From Aequoribacter sp049615385 (lineage in GTDB: Bacteria > Pseudomonadota > Gammaproteobacteria > Pseudomonadales > Halieaceae), in NCBI RefSeq assembly GCF_049615385.1, contig NZ_JBMZFL010000003.1: 64,000 bases of DNA. One strand, written 5' to 3'. Within the stretch, counting starts at the first letter, position 1, and the number at the start of each line of letters is the position of its first letter. The notes beneath the pieces are model-generated. The model was given only the letters and a program-made list of their open reading frames with translations, ran no database searches and had not been told where the DNA came from. Shown here one piece after another: positions 44,350-54,457 of this stretch. The translations under genes and the position numbers were made by a program.

Positions 44350-45246
44350 ATGTGGAATGAAGTGATAGAAGTTTTGGAGACGGATTATGTAATGATTGCT
44401 GTCCCCGTTTTTTTAATAGCCCTGTTACTCGAATGGCGTTGGGCGAAAGGGCAAGCTCATAAGGTTTATGACAGCGGTGATTTGCGAGTCTCGCTGGGCG
44501 TAATGATCCTTACCGTTGCGATTGACGTCGCCCCCAAAATTTTGGCTTTAATGTTGATGTTTGTCTGCTACCAAGCATCCCCTTTCAAAGGGACTATTTC
44601 AACAGCATGGTATTGGTGGATTACCCTCTTTTTTCTGGATGACTTTATTTACTATTGGCACCATCGACTCAATCATGAGGTTCGTATTCTCTGGGCAGGC
44701 CACGTTCCTCATCATAATAGTGAACACTATCATTTTGGTACGGCGCTTCGACAAGGCGTATGCGAGCGGGTTCTAAAGTACTTCTTCTGGATGCCTCTAC
44801 CTTTGCTGGGTTTTCATCCTCTCATGGTTGTGAGCATGCTAAGTTTTAGCTTGATTTATCAGTTCTGGCTTCACACTCAGAGTGTGAGCAAACTGTCTCC
44901 TATTCTAGAATTTATATTCAATACTCCTTCGCATCACAGGGTGCATCACGCGTCAAACCCCTGTTATTTGGACAGAAATCACGGAGGTACGTTGATCATT
45001 TGGGATAGGTTATTTGGATCCTTTGCAGAGGAGTCAGAAAAACACCCGCCACGATACGGTGTCACGCGACCCTTGTCGAAACAAACGGTAGTGGCGGCAG
45101 CGTTCGAGGAATACTCGCAACTTGCTGCTGATATGGGGAGAGCGAAATCTCTGCGTGATAAACTCGCCTACCTCTTTATGGCACCGGGCTGGTCGCACGA
45201 TGGGCAGGATAAGCGTTCAAAGACGCTTCGGACGCAGATTTTGTGA
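44350..45246 (+). CDS. Sterol desaturase / fatty acid hydroxylase family protein
   Basis: A 298-residue membrane di-iron enzyme. It has several hydrophobic helices (for example residues 12-24, 40-78, 85-100) and the three histidine clusters of the superfamily: WHHRLNH, HVPHHNSEHYH and HHRVHHASN. Members hydroxylate or desaturate lipid substrates, and the exact one is not readable. It is a single gene after the tRNA-Pro locus. Confidence 0.87.
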   Translation: MWNEVIEVLETDYVMIAVPVFLIALLLEWRWAKGQAHKVYDSGDLRVSLGVMILTVAIDVAPKILALMLMFVCYQASPFKGTISTAWYWWITLFFLDDFIYYWHHRLNHEVRILWAGHVPHHNSEHYHFGTALRQGVCERVLKYFFWMPLPLLGFHPLMVVSMLSFSLIYQFWLHTQSVSKLSPILEFIFNTPSHHRVHHASNPCYLDRNHGGTLIIWDRLFGSFAEESEKHPPRYGVTRPLSKQTVVAAAFEEYSQLAADMGRAKSLRDKLAYLFMAPGWSHDGQDKRSKTLRTQIL

Positions 45247-45287
45247 GCTCGTAAGCGCAGGTAAGCGACATGGGGTTGTAAATAGAC

Positions 45288-46205
45288 CTAGATCACTCGC
45301 CCCAAGGTCACATCGCCCTCGATCGTGGTGCGATTGATCAATCGCCGCACACCGGGTGCCGTACCTGTTGTGCAATGCATGGCACGCCAATTGTCCCACA
45401 ACACCATGTCGCCCTGCTTCCATTCGTGAAAGTAGGTGAATTCAGGCTTTTTGGTGTGTGCGACTAGGCGCTCGAGCAGCTCGATGGCTTCGTCATTACA
45501 CAAGCCTGCATCGTGGGGTTTGATAACTCGGTCTAGGAATTGCTCGACAACCCCCAGAATCTTGCGGCCACTGATTGGGTGGGCGTAGGCGCCAGGGTAA
45601 GCGACATCCGGAAAGTCAGGAAAGTTCATGTCAGAGGGTTTTTTCGGACTGAATTCGCCGGGCTCGTAGCCCTCTAAATCGACGTAGCGCATGTGTCGAC
45701 GCTGCATACAGAAGGCGTAGGCGAGTTCGATTTTTTCCAGCAGTGCTTTGGTGTCGTCATCCAGCGCATCGTAAGCCTTAGCCAAGTCGCCAAAGCCAGT
45801 AAGACCATCGCTGATGGGGAGTTCTATCGCTCTTAGTAATGCTCCCCGATTAGGACGGCCGGTGTAGTGCAAATCCATGTGCCAGTCTAGACGTCCTACA
45901 ACAGTTTCGCCTTTGTAATGCGCCGTTTGAAAGCGATCATTCGGACCGCCGTTCTCAAGCACGAACAGCTCGGGGTTTGCCTCCGACCGAGTTGCCTTTA
46001 GTGGATGCAAGGCTAGCGAGCCGAAGGTTCGACTAAACTCGATTTGACGCTCGGGCGTGATGTCTTGGTTACGAAAGAGCAAGATGGCGTACTCATTCCA
46101 TAGGTCGTTCAGTTCTCGGCTGAGCTCAGGTGTAATGGGGTCGCAGATATCGAAACCAGACACTTCGACACCGACATTTTTCAGAGGGGTAACTTGCAGG
46201 CTCAT
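45288..46205 (-). CDS. TauD/TfdA family dioxygenase
   Basis: A 305-residue Fe(II)/2-oxoglutarate dioxygenase. The HxD metal pair is in WHMDLHY near residue 108, and the distal His and 2-OG-binding Arg are in MHCTTGTAPGVRRL near residues 276-290. Relatives act on taurine, alkyl sulfates and phenoxyacetates. It is 8 bases downstream of the aldolase gene in the same operon. Confidence 0.9.
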   Translation of the reverse strand: MSLQVTPLKNVGVEVSGFDICDPITPELSRELNDLWNEYAILLFRNQDITPERQIEFSRTFGSLALHPLKATRSEANPELFVLENGGPNDRFQTAHYKGETVVGRLDWHMDLHYTGRPNRGALLRAIELPISDGLTGFGDLAKAYDALDDDTKALLEKIELAYAFCMQRRHMRYVDLEGYEPGEFSPKKPSDMNFPDFPDVAYPGAYAHPISGRKILGVVEQFLDRVIKPHDAGLCNDEAIELLERLVAHTKKPEFTYFHEWKQGDMVLWDNWRAMHCTTGTAPGVRRLINRTTIEGDVTLGRVI

Positions 46206-46213
46206 AGTATCTC

Positions 46214-46984
46214 CTAATCTAGTATGCTGGGGTCAAGTCTAAGTTCGCGGCGAGCCATTGCCTCCCAGCAGAACGGGAAGCCATTGATGTCGCTGACGGT
46301 GAGCGCTTCAATGACGCTTTCTGGCATAGGCTGGCCGCCTCCGGCTAGACGAACCTCGTAGGCACGTTTACTGCGCCACTCGAGGGTGATGGCGCGAAGA
46401 TGGGCCTGGCGTAAATCTCGGCCAACGACCAGCGAGCCGTGGTTCGCTAAAAGAGCCCATTTGGCGTCGCCCAGTGCTTCGACAGCACTTTGCGTTTTAC
46501 CTGAGTCTTCAAAAGTGCCTTGGTACTCGTTGTACAGCGGCAGTTCGTTGCCGCAGTAGGCGCCTGCCTGATCGTATATCGGTGGAATCTCATGAAGGTT
46601 CGCCCAAATGCCGCTCCAATGTGCATGGTTATGAATAACAACGTTCACATCGGGGCGTGCATCGTGAAGTTGCAAATGTAGGCCAAGGGCAGGCGTCGTG
46701 TTCCATTGACTGTCCAGTATGTTGCCATCATGATCGAGCGTCACGATGTCACTCGCTCGCAGCTCATCCCACGCTAACTCCCACGGGTTTGTCAGGATAT
46801 TGCCATTGGCTAGGCGGTAGGTGATGTGGCCCGCGATGTGTTCGTTCCAACCTTCTTTGAATAGCATTCGGCACATCAAGGCGACTTTGGCTTTATCCGA
46901 TAAATTCGGGATGAGCTCACGCTCGCCCGGACGAGGTGCGTATTGGTCTAGCATTGATTGGTTTAAGCCATGATATTTGTCCAT
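46214..46984 (-). CDS. Class II aldolase/adducin family protein
   Basis: A 256-residue zinc aldolase-fold protein with VIHNHAHWSG (metal His pair, near residue 118) and ANHGSLVVG near residue 177. The family includes sugar-phosphate and hydroxyacid aldolases and decarboxylases. With the TauD-like dioxygenase it forms a two-gene operon divergent from a LysR regulator, suggesting catabolism of one unknown compound. Confidence 0.87.
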   Translation of the reverse strand: MDKYHGLNQSMLDQYAPRPGERELIPNLSDKAKVALMCRMLFKEGWNEHIAGHITYRLANGNILTNPWELAWDELRASDIVTLDHDGNILDSQWNTTPALGLHLQLHDARPDVNVVIHNHAHWSGIWANLHEIPPIYDQAGAYCGNELPLYNEYQGTFEDSGKTQSAVEALGDAKWALLANHGSLVVGRDLRQAHLRAITLEWRSKRAYEVRLAGGGQPMPESVIEALTVSDINGFPFCWEAMARRELRLDPSILD

Positions 46985-47036
46985 TTGTGCTCTCCTTATT
47001 ATTGGATCTGACGGATCGATACTAGCCTTAAATGAA

Positions 47037-47057
47037 AAATACGTAAAATCGATATTT
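47037..47057. promoter_or_regulatory. LysR-type T-N11-A site candidate
   Basis: AAATA and TATTT are separated by 11 bases, the usual LTTR dyad, in the divergent region between the aldolase gene and lysR-like gene. Confidence 0.4.
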
Positions 47058-47095
47058 TTAAAGTAAGATATAAAGAAATTGGATATTTTTGTAAG

Positions 47096-48010
47096 ATGAA
47101 TAAGCGATTCAAAAACCTCAGAGGTATCGATTTAAACTTGCTCACAGTCTTCGAGGGTATTATGGAGTTTGGGCAGCTGTCAGCTGCCGGTGCGCAACTG
47201 GGTTTAAGTCAGCCAGCCATGAGTTCGGCTTTGCAGCGGCTACGCGTGATGCTAGACGACGAACTGTTTGTGCGGACGAAATACGGTATGGTGCCTACCC
47301 CAAAAGCCGAAGCGTGGTATGCGGATATCGCGCCGATACTAAACCAGCTGCGTGAAAGCTTTGCTGCAAAGTTTGAGTCACCTCAGACCAGCTCGCGTTG
47401 CTTTAGCGTTGTCGCGGGCGATTATTTTGAGACGGTTTACCTAGCACCCTTATTACAGCGATTGCAAACTGAAGCACCCTCAGTGTCCATTAGTGTTTTC
47501 CCCTTATCGGAACAGGGTATACCTCAGGATTTTCGCTACGGAAAGTACGACTTTGCCTTATATCGTTCACCTCCTTCGGGGAGCGGCGTGAGTCATCAAG
47601 TGTTGGGTGAAGAAACACTCGTGGTCATGCGCTCGGCGCATCACCCCCGAGTGTGTGGCGCGTTAACTCTGACGGGCTTTTTAAATGAAAAACACGTTGT
47701 TATGGAGGCGCCTCGTCACGCGCCCCATGGGCTTAATACCTTGCTACCTGCGCAACCTATTAAGCGCGACATTGTGGCAACTGTAACAAGCTTCAGTGCG
47801 GCTGCGTTGATCGTCGAGAGCACCGATGCTTTGTGTACGGTACCCATGGGTCTAGCCTCTGTCTTGAGCCGTCGCTTCGATATTGCGATCGAGCCATTCC
47901 CGAGCAAACTGGATCCCATTAATCGAATGCTCGTTTGGCCGTCGGTGCTAGAGAAGGATCCCATGCACAGCTGGTTTCGTGAGTTGTTACTAGAAGTTGT
48001 TGGGAAGTAA
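47096..48010 (+). CDS. LysR-family transcriptional regulator
   Basis: A 304-residue regulator with an N-terminal winged HTH (AAGAQLGLSQPAMSSALQRL near residue 31) and a type 2 periplasmic-binding-like effector domain. It is divergent from the aldolase-dioxygenase pair, which it probably controls. Effector unknown. Confidence 0.93.
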   Translation: MNKRFKNLRGIDLNLLTVFEGIMEFGQLSAAGAQLGLSQPAMSSALQRLRVMLDDELFVRTKYGMVPTPKAEAWYADIAPILNQLRESFAAKFESPQTSSRCFSVVAGDYFETVYLAPLLQRLQTEAPSVSISVFPLSEQGIPQDFRYGKYDFALYRSPPSGSGVSHQVLGEETLVVMRSAHHPRVCGALTLTGFLNEKHVVMEAPRHAPHGLNTLLPAQPIKRDIVATVTSFSAAALIVESTDALCTVPMGLASVLSRRFDIAIEPFPSKLDPINRMLVWPSVLEKDPMHSWFRELLLEVVGK

Positions 48011-48143
48011 AATCCGACGAGCGCAAAAGGCTTAGTTGTAGGGCCTCGAGCAATTCTTGTACCGCAGAGTGAGCGCTCTGTTTGGTATTCGATCGCAAAT
48101 CTAAGTAAGCTTCCACGTGTTTCTTAATTGCTTGAGGTGAGTC

Positions 48144-49727
48144 TTGGCTGAATACGATACGGCAATCATCGGCGGTGGCCACAACGGATTGGTCTGCGCC
48201 TTTTATTTAGCGAAAGCGGGCCGAAAAGTCGTGGTTTTAGAGCGTCGTTCGGTGGTTGGCGGCGCGGCGGTGACCGAAGAGTTTCATCCAGGATTCCGTA
48301 ACTCCCTTGCAAGTTACACGGTGAGCCTATTGAACCCGAAAGTTCTCAGCGACATGCGGCTCAAAGAGCGCGGCTTGCGTTTTAAAAAACGTCCCGTAGC
48401 CAATTTTTTGCCGATTGACGACAAGCGCTACTTAAAGGTCGGTGGCGGTTTAGAACGCACTCAAGCAGCATTTTCTGAGTTCTCGCAAAACGATGCGGAT
48501 CGATTGCCTGAGTATTACCGTCGAATCGATGCTGTAGCAGATGTGCTTCGACAGTTGGCGGAGACTAGGCCCCCAAAAATATCTGGCGGTTTATCTGCTT
48601 TGTTGAAACTGGCGTGGCAGGTGCGCGATGTCCTTAGAGCCGATCTCGAGGTCCAGAACGATCTGTACGACTTGATGACCAAAAGTGCTCGCTCGTTTCT
48701 GGATGGCTGGTTTGAAAACGAACACGTCAAAGCCGTATTTGGGTTCGATGCTGTGGTGGGCAATTACGCCAGCCCCGATACACCCGGCTCCGCTTACGTG
48801 CTTCTGCACCACGTATTTGGCGAGCTGGATGGCGAGAAGGGCGCCTGGGGTCATGCCGTCGGGGGCATGGGGGCGATTACCCAAACGATGGCGCAGGCCT
48901 GTTTAGAGTACGGAGTGGAAATTCGCACGGATGCCGAAGTTGCACATGTTGCGATAAAGGATAAGGCCGTCAAGGGCGTTGTCCTTACCAACGGTGAGCT
49001 CATAAAAGCTCACAGTGTCGCTGCGAACGTGACGCCCAAGATGCTCTATCAACAGCTGATATCGCCCGAGGATGTGCCAAATGATTTTGCTCAAAAAATT
49101 GCGTCCACGCGCTACGGCTCCGGTACGTTTCGTTTAAATGTGGCACTGAGTGAACTGCCTGATTTCGCCTGCTTGCCTGGCACTGATCTGCAGGAGCATC
49201 ATCAGTCGGGCATTATCATGGCTCCGACGCTAGAGTACATGGATCACGCATTTTTGGATGCAAAGCAGCAGGGCTGGGCCAATAAGCCCATTGTGGAAAT
49301 GCTTATTCCCTCGACGGTAGATGACTCCTTGGCACCCGCGGGTCAGCATGTGTGTTCTTTATTTTGTCAGCAGTTTGCGCCGACTCTGAGCGCGGGGCAA
49401 AGTTGGGATGATCTGAAACCCAAAGCGGTAGAGGCAATCGTGTCCGTCGTTAATTCGCATGCGCCCAATTTTAGAGCGTCGATCCTCGGGATGCGGGTGT
49501 TATCTCCTTTGGACCTTGAGCGCGAGCTGGGCTTGACGGGCGGTGATATTTTTCATGGTGCGATGACGCTCGATCAACTGTGGGCGGCAAGGCCAGTTTT
49601 TGATTATGGCGACTATCGTGGGCCCATTCGTGGCCTTTATCACTGCGGTTCAGGCGCGCATCCCGGCGGAGGTGTGACAGGGCTTCCAGGTAAGAATGCG
49701 GCTGAAGTGATTCTCATGGGTAAGTAG
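48144..49727 (+). CDS. FAD-dependent oxidoreductase (phytoene dehydrogenase / PYROXD2-like)
   Basis: A 527-residue flavoprotein with IIGGGHNGLVCAFYLAKAG (FAD Rossmann, residues 8-26), GGAAVTEE, and a C-terminal FAD contact HPGGGVTG near residue 510. This is the CrtI-like / PYROXD2 group. No carotenoid genes are near, so a carotenoid role is not supported. TTG 48144 with AGGTGA six bases upstream is the only good start. Confidence 0.87.
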   Translation: MAEYDTAIIGGGHNGLVCAFYLAKAGRKVVVLERRSVVGGAAVTEEFHPGFRNSLASYTVSLLNPKVLSDMRLKERGLRFKKRPVANFLPIDDKRYLKVGGGLERTQAAFSEFSQNDADRLPEYYRRIDAVADVLRQLAETRPPKISGGLSALLKLAWQVRDVLRADLEVQNDLYDLMTKSARSFLDGWFENEHVKAVFGFDAVVGNYASPDTPGSAYVLLHHVFGELDGEKGAWGHAVGGMGAITQTMAQACLEYGVEIRTDAEVAHVAIKDKAVKGVVLTNGELIKAHSVAANVTPKMLYQQLISPEDVPNDFAQKIASTRYGSGTFRLNVALSELPDFACLPGTDLQEHHQSGIIMAPTLEYMDHAFLDAKQQGWANKPIVEMLIPSTVDDSLAPAGQHVCSLFCQQFAPTLSAGQSWDDLKPKAVEAIVSVVNSHAPNFRASILGMRVLSPLDLERELGLTGGDIFHGAMTLDQLWAARPVFDYGDYRGPIRGLYHCGSGAHPGGGVTGLPGKNAAEVILMGK

Positions 49728-49777
49728 AAATATGCGACCGATGCGTCCGCTGTTCAGTTTATGGGCTTACTTCAGTT

Positions 49778-50434
49778 CTACAAATGTCCTGTTTTTACGT
49801 ATATCAGAGCTCCTTCTTCACCTGTAAACGGCGTATGCTGGCTCATGTGCGGAGAGCGAATCCAGGTCCCCTTAGGGTAGTCGCCGTGCTCATCGTGAAA
49901 AACGCCGTCTAGCACGTAAATTTCCTCTCCACCCCAATGTCGATGGGGCTGAAATTGCGTGTTAGGTGCCCACCGAACCAGGGCTACGTTCTCGTGTTGA
50001 TACTGGTGCAGCGGCATCACGCTCAAGCCAGTCACTAATCCCGGTCGCCAGCTTTCTGTTTGGGTATTAAGGGTGAATTGTGCCGTATCGTCCGCATCGA
50101 ACTGGTGTAGCTTTACAAAAATAAGCGCACCTTCCGGGCCTACTTGGGGGGTATGGGAACTCCCGATTGGGTTGCGAATGTAAGTACCCGCGGGATAAAG
50201 CCCATGCTCGTCACCAAACGTGCCCTCAAGGACCAGTATCTCTTCACCACCGGCATGTGTGTGTGGCGAAAATGTACTACCGGGGGCGTAGCGAACCAGG
50301 CTGGTGGCTCGCGCGACTTCGTCGCCTACTCTGTCCAACATCATTCTATCGACACCGGGCATAGGGGACGCGGTCCAGCGGTAATCCTTTGGGTAAATGA
50401 CGACCCGTGATTCAAAATCGGCGTTGAGTCTCAT
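49778..50434 (-). CDS. Double cupin protein (ChrR-like)
   Basis: A 218-residue protein with two cupin domains. The first has SPHTHAGGEEILVLEG (near residue 55) and the second QPHRHWGGEEIYVLDG (near residue 162), each carrying the HxH...E metal site, followed by matching G(L/D)YPAG/KGTWIR segments. The cupin is like the C-terminal domain of anti-sigma factor ChrR, but the N-terminal zinc anti-sigma part is missing. Function unknown. Confidence 0.82.
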   Translation of the reverse strand: MRLNADFESRVVIYPKDYRWTASPMPGVDRMMLDRVGDEVARATSLVRYAPGSTFSPHTHAGGEEILVLEGTFGDEHGLYPAGTYIRNPIGSSHTPQVGPEGALIFVKLHQFDADDTAQFTLNTQTESWRPGLVTGLSVMPLHQYQHENVALVRWAPNTQFQPHRHWGGEEIYVLDGVFHDEHGDYPKGTWIRSPHMSQHTPFTGEEGALIYVKTGHL

Positions 50435-50524
50435 AATGGCTGTGAAGTATTCATCGTCAGTAGGAGATGAATGTGACGGTTACGGGAGAGTGCCCCTCGG
50501 TTATCACGAGGGGCTTATTAAACC

Positions 50525-50905
50525 TTAGCCCATACGTTTTAGGGCGCAGATTTTGTTGCCAGCGGGATCGCGCATATAAGCCAAGTACATGCTACCCATT
50601 TCACCTTCGCGGATACCTGGAGGATCCTCACAAGTCGTGCCGCCATTCGCAATACCGGCTGCGTGCCAAGCGTCACCTTGTTCAGGGCTCTCTACCGCGA
50701 AACCAATAGTCGAGCCGTTGCCGTGGCAGGCTGGATTGCCGTCGATGGGCACTGAAATCGCGAATACACCGGTATCGGTGAAGTAAAAGCAACGCCCTTT
50801 GGGGTCAACAACGCCGGGGCCATAGCCCAAAGCGCCTAGAGCGGCATCGTAAAACTTCTTTGATTCTTCGATGTTATTCGCACCGACCATGATGTGACTG
50901 AACAT
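50525..50905 (-). CDS. VOC family (glyoxalase-like) protein
   Basis: A 126-residue vicinal-oxygen-chelate protein: FSHIMVGANNIEESKKFYDAAL start (two parts: FSHIMVGANN and KKFYDAAL) and a conserved NKICALKR end. Metal-ligand His and Glu positions are partly visible. Substrate unknown. Confidence 0.85.
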   Translation of the reverse strand: MFSHIMVGANNIEESKKFYDAALGALGYGPGVVDPKGRCFYFTDTGVFAISVPIDGNPACHGNGSTIGFAVESPEQGDAWHAAGIANGGTTCEDPPGIREGEMGSMYLAYMRDPAGNKICALKRMG

Positions 50906-51095
50906 AAAGCTTCCTTTGTTAGTGTTGTTAGAAACGGCAACGAGTCCGACTGCCTGAGTCGGAGTGTAGCGGTTGTCGATGGTGCTGTGAACATATTGCC
51001 ATCAAACATTCCTATTTGTGAAGGCAGGTCTAACGTGCACCAGCATTCTCTGAGAGTGCGCTGGGGCTCCTCGGTCAGCTCAATGTCGCCCAAAA

Positions 51096-52343
51096 CTAAT
51101 GGTAAAGGGCGCGGGCTTCTTTGGCCAGAATCGCGATACCTTGATCGATGACTGACTTACTTTGCGCGTGAGATATGCGTAAGCACTGGTGCTTGTGTGT
51201 CCAGTCATCCTCAATACCGATAAAGAAATTTTCGCCCGGTACGACCAATAACCCCTGTGCCTTGCAACGCTCGTACAATTCACGGCTAGTTATGGGTAGA
51301 TCTTCGAACCAGACCCAAACAAAAATCGCCCCCTCGGGTTTGTGAATACGATACGGCAGGCCCTGGAGTTCGCGGTGCAGTGTCGCAGTGATGTGTGCCG
51401 CGCTATCTTGATAGTAGGGCTTTACGATGTTCTGAGTGAGGTGCTCTAAATCGCCCGAACGGATCAGCGATTGCGCCAGCAGGGGGCCAACCGTGCTGCA
51501 GGCCAAGCTGATGATGGTGTTCGCGTTGGTAAAGGCTTGAATAAATGCTTCGTTGGCAATGACGATGCCCCCGCGAATGCCCGGCAAGCCCAGCTTTGAG
51601 AGGCTCAACATCAAAATCGTGTTGTTGTCCCAACGAGGTGTCGCCGCCACAAAATTAATATCTGGGAAGGGAACGCCATAGGCCCCATCGATAATAAAAG
51701 GGATATTCTTGCCTGCTGCGATGTCACTAAGATGCTCGAGTTCCTCATCGCTTAAGACATTGCCTGTGGGGTTGGTGGGGCGCGATACACACAGGGCGTT
51801 GGTTGTCTCGGGTAGATTGAGATGATTGAAGTCCACGTGGTATTTGAACAGCTGCCCTTCAAGTAGCTCGATGCTTGGCTTGGTCGCGGTGAAAAAAGTT
51901 TGGCTTAATCCGCTATCAGCGTAACCCAAGTATTCGGGCGATAGCGGTAGGTGTAAGGTTGTATTACCTTGTTCAGAGCGACCAGCGAGCATGTTCGCAA
52001 TAATAAAAAAGGCCGATTGACTGCCGTTGGCAATTGCTATGTTGTTTGCGCTTAAGTTCCAGCCCTGCGATCGATTTAAGTAATCTGCTAAATCTTGGCA
52101 AAAACTCGGATCACCTTTGGGGGACTGATAGATACCGATGAGGCGATTGAATTCAACAGGATCAGCGACTATTTTCTTAAAGTGTGACTGAAATAGGGCT
52201 TCGGCAGCGGGAATGCGGGCGGGATTTCCGCCACCCATGAAAATCATGTCGGGATTAATGGTCAGCGCTTCACCCAAGTCTTCCATTAACTCGACGATGC
52301 CTGATTGGCCGGTAAACTTTTTGCCAAATTCAGAAAACTGCAT
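51096..52343 (-). CDS. avtA: Valine--pyruvate aminotransferase
   Basis: A 415-residue fold type I PLP aminotransferase closely similar in sequence to E. coli AvtA, with the shared starts FGKKFTGQSGI and FMGGGNPARIP, VSRPTNPTGNV near residue 190, and the PLP lysine in SLSKLGLPG near residue 248. AvtA interconverts valine and pyruvate with alanine and 2-oxoisovalerate. The neighbours do not indicate a pathway. Confidence 0.93.
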   Translation of the reverse strand: MQFSEFGKKFTGQSGIVELMEDLGEALTINPDMIFMGGGNPARIPAAEALFQSHFKKIVADPVEFNRLIGIYQSPKGDPSFCQDLADYLNRSQGWNLSANNIAIANGSQSAFFIIANMLAGRSEQGNTTLHLPLSPEYLGYADSGLSQTFFTATKPSIELLEGQLFKYHVDFNHLNLPETTNALCVSRPTNPTGNVLSDEELEHLSDIAAGKNIPFIIDGAYGVPFPDINFVAATPRWDNNTILMLSLSKLGLPGIRGGIVIANEAFIQAFTNANTIISLACSTVGPLLAQSLIRSGDLEHLTQNIVKPYYQDSAAHITATLHRELQGLPYRIHKPEGAIFVWVWFEDLPITSRELYERCKAQGLLVVPGENFFIGIEDDWTHKHQCLRISHAQSKSVIDQGIAILAKEARALYH

Positions 52344-52628
52344 AGACCGTCTCTAAGTCCAAATGCGCGAGTATACGCTTGCTGTTGCTGAGCTTAAACG
52401 CCAGATTCTATTTTCTTGGCGCGAGCACCTAGCATATTCTCTTGCGCTGAGTTGGGGGCCGCCACTTTATTGAGAGTCTCAAATGAGATTGCCCCAGAAT
52501 TCAGTACGGCGAAAGTGTTTGAATTAGTCTATTTGCTTGTAATGTCTGCATCAGACCTTATGCACACGATAGGCAGGGCCGGTTCGCTAACCTATACTCT
52601 GAATAAGAATCCGGAGGATGATAATTAG

Positions 52629-54440
52629 ATGCGTAACTCCTTTATCTATGCTGCCGTGATGGCCGCTCTTTGTTCCAATATTCCGTTGGGTGCTCTTGCC
52701 CAAGATGAGAAACAACGCACCTTATTGTGGGGCGACACTCACCTTCATACAGCCTATTCGTTTGATGCCTTCCTGTTTCAAAACCGAAGCACCGATCCAG
52801 AGACAGCCTATCGGTATGCTATGGGCTTGCCCGTTATTCATCCGTTTTACAAAGCACGCGTGCAGCGCCATCGCCCCCTCGATTTTTTGGTGGTCTCAGA
52901 CCACGCAGAGCTAACTTCGATCCCCTTGCGTTTGTCGCAGGGAGATCCCGAGGTCAGTGCGACCGAGTTTGGCCAATTTGCGCTTGCCAAGATGAAAGAG
53001 GGTAAAGGGGCTGAAGTATTTAGTATGCTCGTTCACGGGGCCGCAGCGGGGGAATCCGTTATGGTCGATGAGCTGCAAGGCGAGAGCATTCGCCGTACAC
53101 CTTGGCGTCAAACAGCGGAAATTGCCGATCGCTATAATCAGCCGGGTAAATTTAGTGCCATTATCGGTTGGGAATGGTCGTCGCTACCCGGTGGGGCAAA
53201 TTTGCATCGCATTGTGTTTATGGATGGTGATGCTTCTCGAGCAGAGCAGTTCTTACCTTTTAGCTCGACCGATAGTATGAACCCCGAAGACCTCTGGGCT
53301 TGGCTAGACGAGACTCAACCGAAGGTAGGGGCCGACTTTGTTTCGATTCCCCACAACATGAATTTATCGAAGGGGCGTAGCTTTGAGCTGACCCAATTTG
53401 ATGGTTCGCCAATGACACCCGAGTACGCGATGCAGCGTGCGCGATGGGAGAGTGTTGCCGAGGTGACGCAAACCAAAGGTGACTCAGAGACGCACCCGAT
53501 GATTTCTCCCAACGACGAATTTGCCAATTTTGAGACGTATGAATTTTTGATTGGTGGGCTTCAGTCGGAACAACAGGCTGATTTGAGCGGCAATTACGCA
53601 CGTCCTGCGCTGTTGAACGGGTTGAAATTAAAGCAAGAATTGGGGGTCAACCCCTTCGCATTTGGCATGATTGGTTCGACCGATTCACACACGGCACTGT
53701 CGAGTTCAGAAGAAAACAATTTCCACGGTAAGCAAGTGACCGACTCCACCCCCGAGCGCAAAATGCTTGAGCGCGCCGGACGGGTTGGTTGGGATATGGC
53801 TGCTTCAGGTGTGGCCGCTGTCTGGGCGGAAGAGAATACCCGCGAGGCCATTGTCGCTGCGTTCAAGCGCAAAGAGGTTTATGCGACAACGGGCACTCGA
53901 ATTGGCTTGCGCGTATTTGCTGGCACTGACTTTGAAGGTGCGGACTTGGAGGCAAGCGATATGGTGGCTAGAGGGTATGCGCGTGGCGTACCAATGGGCG
54001 GTGCACTTGCATTATCAGATAAAGCGCCTAGGTTCATGATTCATGCCTCTCGTGACGTTATGAGCGCAGGACTTGATCGCATCCAAATGATCAAGGGCTT
54101 TGTAAATGACAGAGGCGAACCTGAAGAGCGTATTTACGATTTGGCTGGGGGCGAGGATCGTGCGCGTTTCGATGATGGACGGTTTGAACCTCTACCAAAC
54201 ACAGTGAATTTAAACACAGCTGAGTACGACCGCTCGCAGGGTGCCTCAGAGCTCAAGGTCTTGTGGCAAGACCCTGATTACATCCCTGGGCAGTCTGCGG
54301 TCTACTACGTGCGGGTTCTGGAAGCGGCAACCCCGCGACACTCTTTGCTCGATGCTGTCGCTCTGCGAGAAGAGCTGCCTGAGCGCTTTGCCAAAACGAT
54401 CCAAGAACGCGCCTACAGTTCACCAATTTGGGTGAACTAA
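52629..54440 (+). CDS. Exported DUF3604 family protein
   Basis: A 603-residue secreted protein with a signal peptide ending in ALAQDE and a PHP-like metal hydrolase fold: WGDTHLHTAYS (near residue 34), VVSDHAEL (near 94), GWEWSS (near 183), and SIPHNMN and GSTDSHTALSS later. DUF3604 proteins are thought to be metal-dependent phosphoesterase-like enzymes, but the activity is undefined. GGAGGA lies 12 bases upstream, a slightly long gap. It is convergent with the DUF6702 gene. Confidence 0.88.
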   Translation: MRNSFIYAAVMAALCSNIPLGALAQDEKQRTLLWGDTHLHTAYSFDAFLFQNRSTDPETAYRYAMGLPVIHPFYKARVQRHRPLDFLVVSDHAELTSIPLRLSQGDPEVSATEFGQFALAKMKEGKGAEVFSMLVHGAAAGESVMVDELQGESIRRTPWRQTAEIADRYNQPGKFSAIIGWEWSSLPGGANLHRIVFMDGDASRAEQFLPFSSTDSMNPEDLWAWLDETQPKVGADFVSIPHNMNLSKGRSFELTQFDGSPMTPEYAMQRARWESVAEVTQTKGDSETHPMISPNDEFANFETYEFLIGGLQSEQQADLSGNYARPALLNGLKLKQELGVNPFAFGMIGSTDSHTALSSSEENNFHGKQVTDSTPERKMLERAGRVGWDMAASGVAAVWAEENTREAIVAAFKRKEVYATTGTRIGLRVFAGTDFEGADLEASDMVARGYARGVPMGGALALSDKAPRFMIHASRDVMSAGLDRIQMIKGFVNDRGEPEERIYDLAGGEDRARFDDGRFEPLPNTVNLNTAEYDRSQGASELKVLWQDPDYIPGQSAVYYVRVLEAATPRHSLLDAVALREELPERFAKTIQERAYSSPIWVN

Positions 54441-54457
54441 GAAGGCGATGGCGTGCG

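Noticed and set aside
52416..52628. 70-residue reading frame upstream of the DUF3604 gene
   Set aside because: No ribosome site or recognisable sequence, and it ends exactly at the next gene, so it looks like leader sequence.
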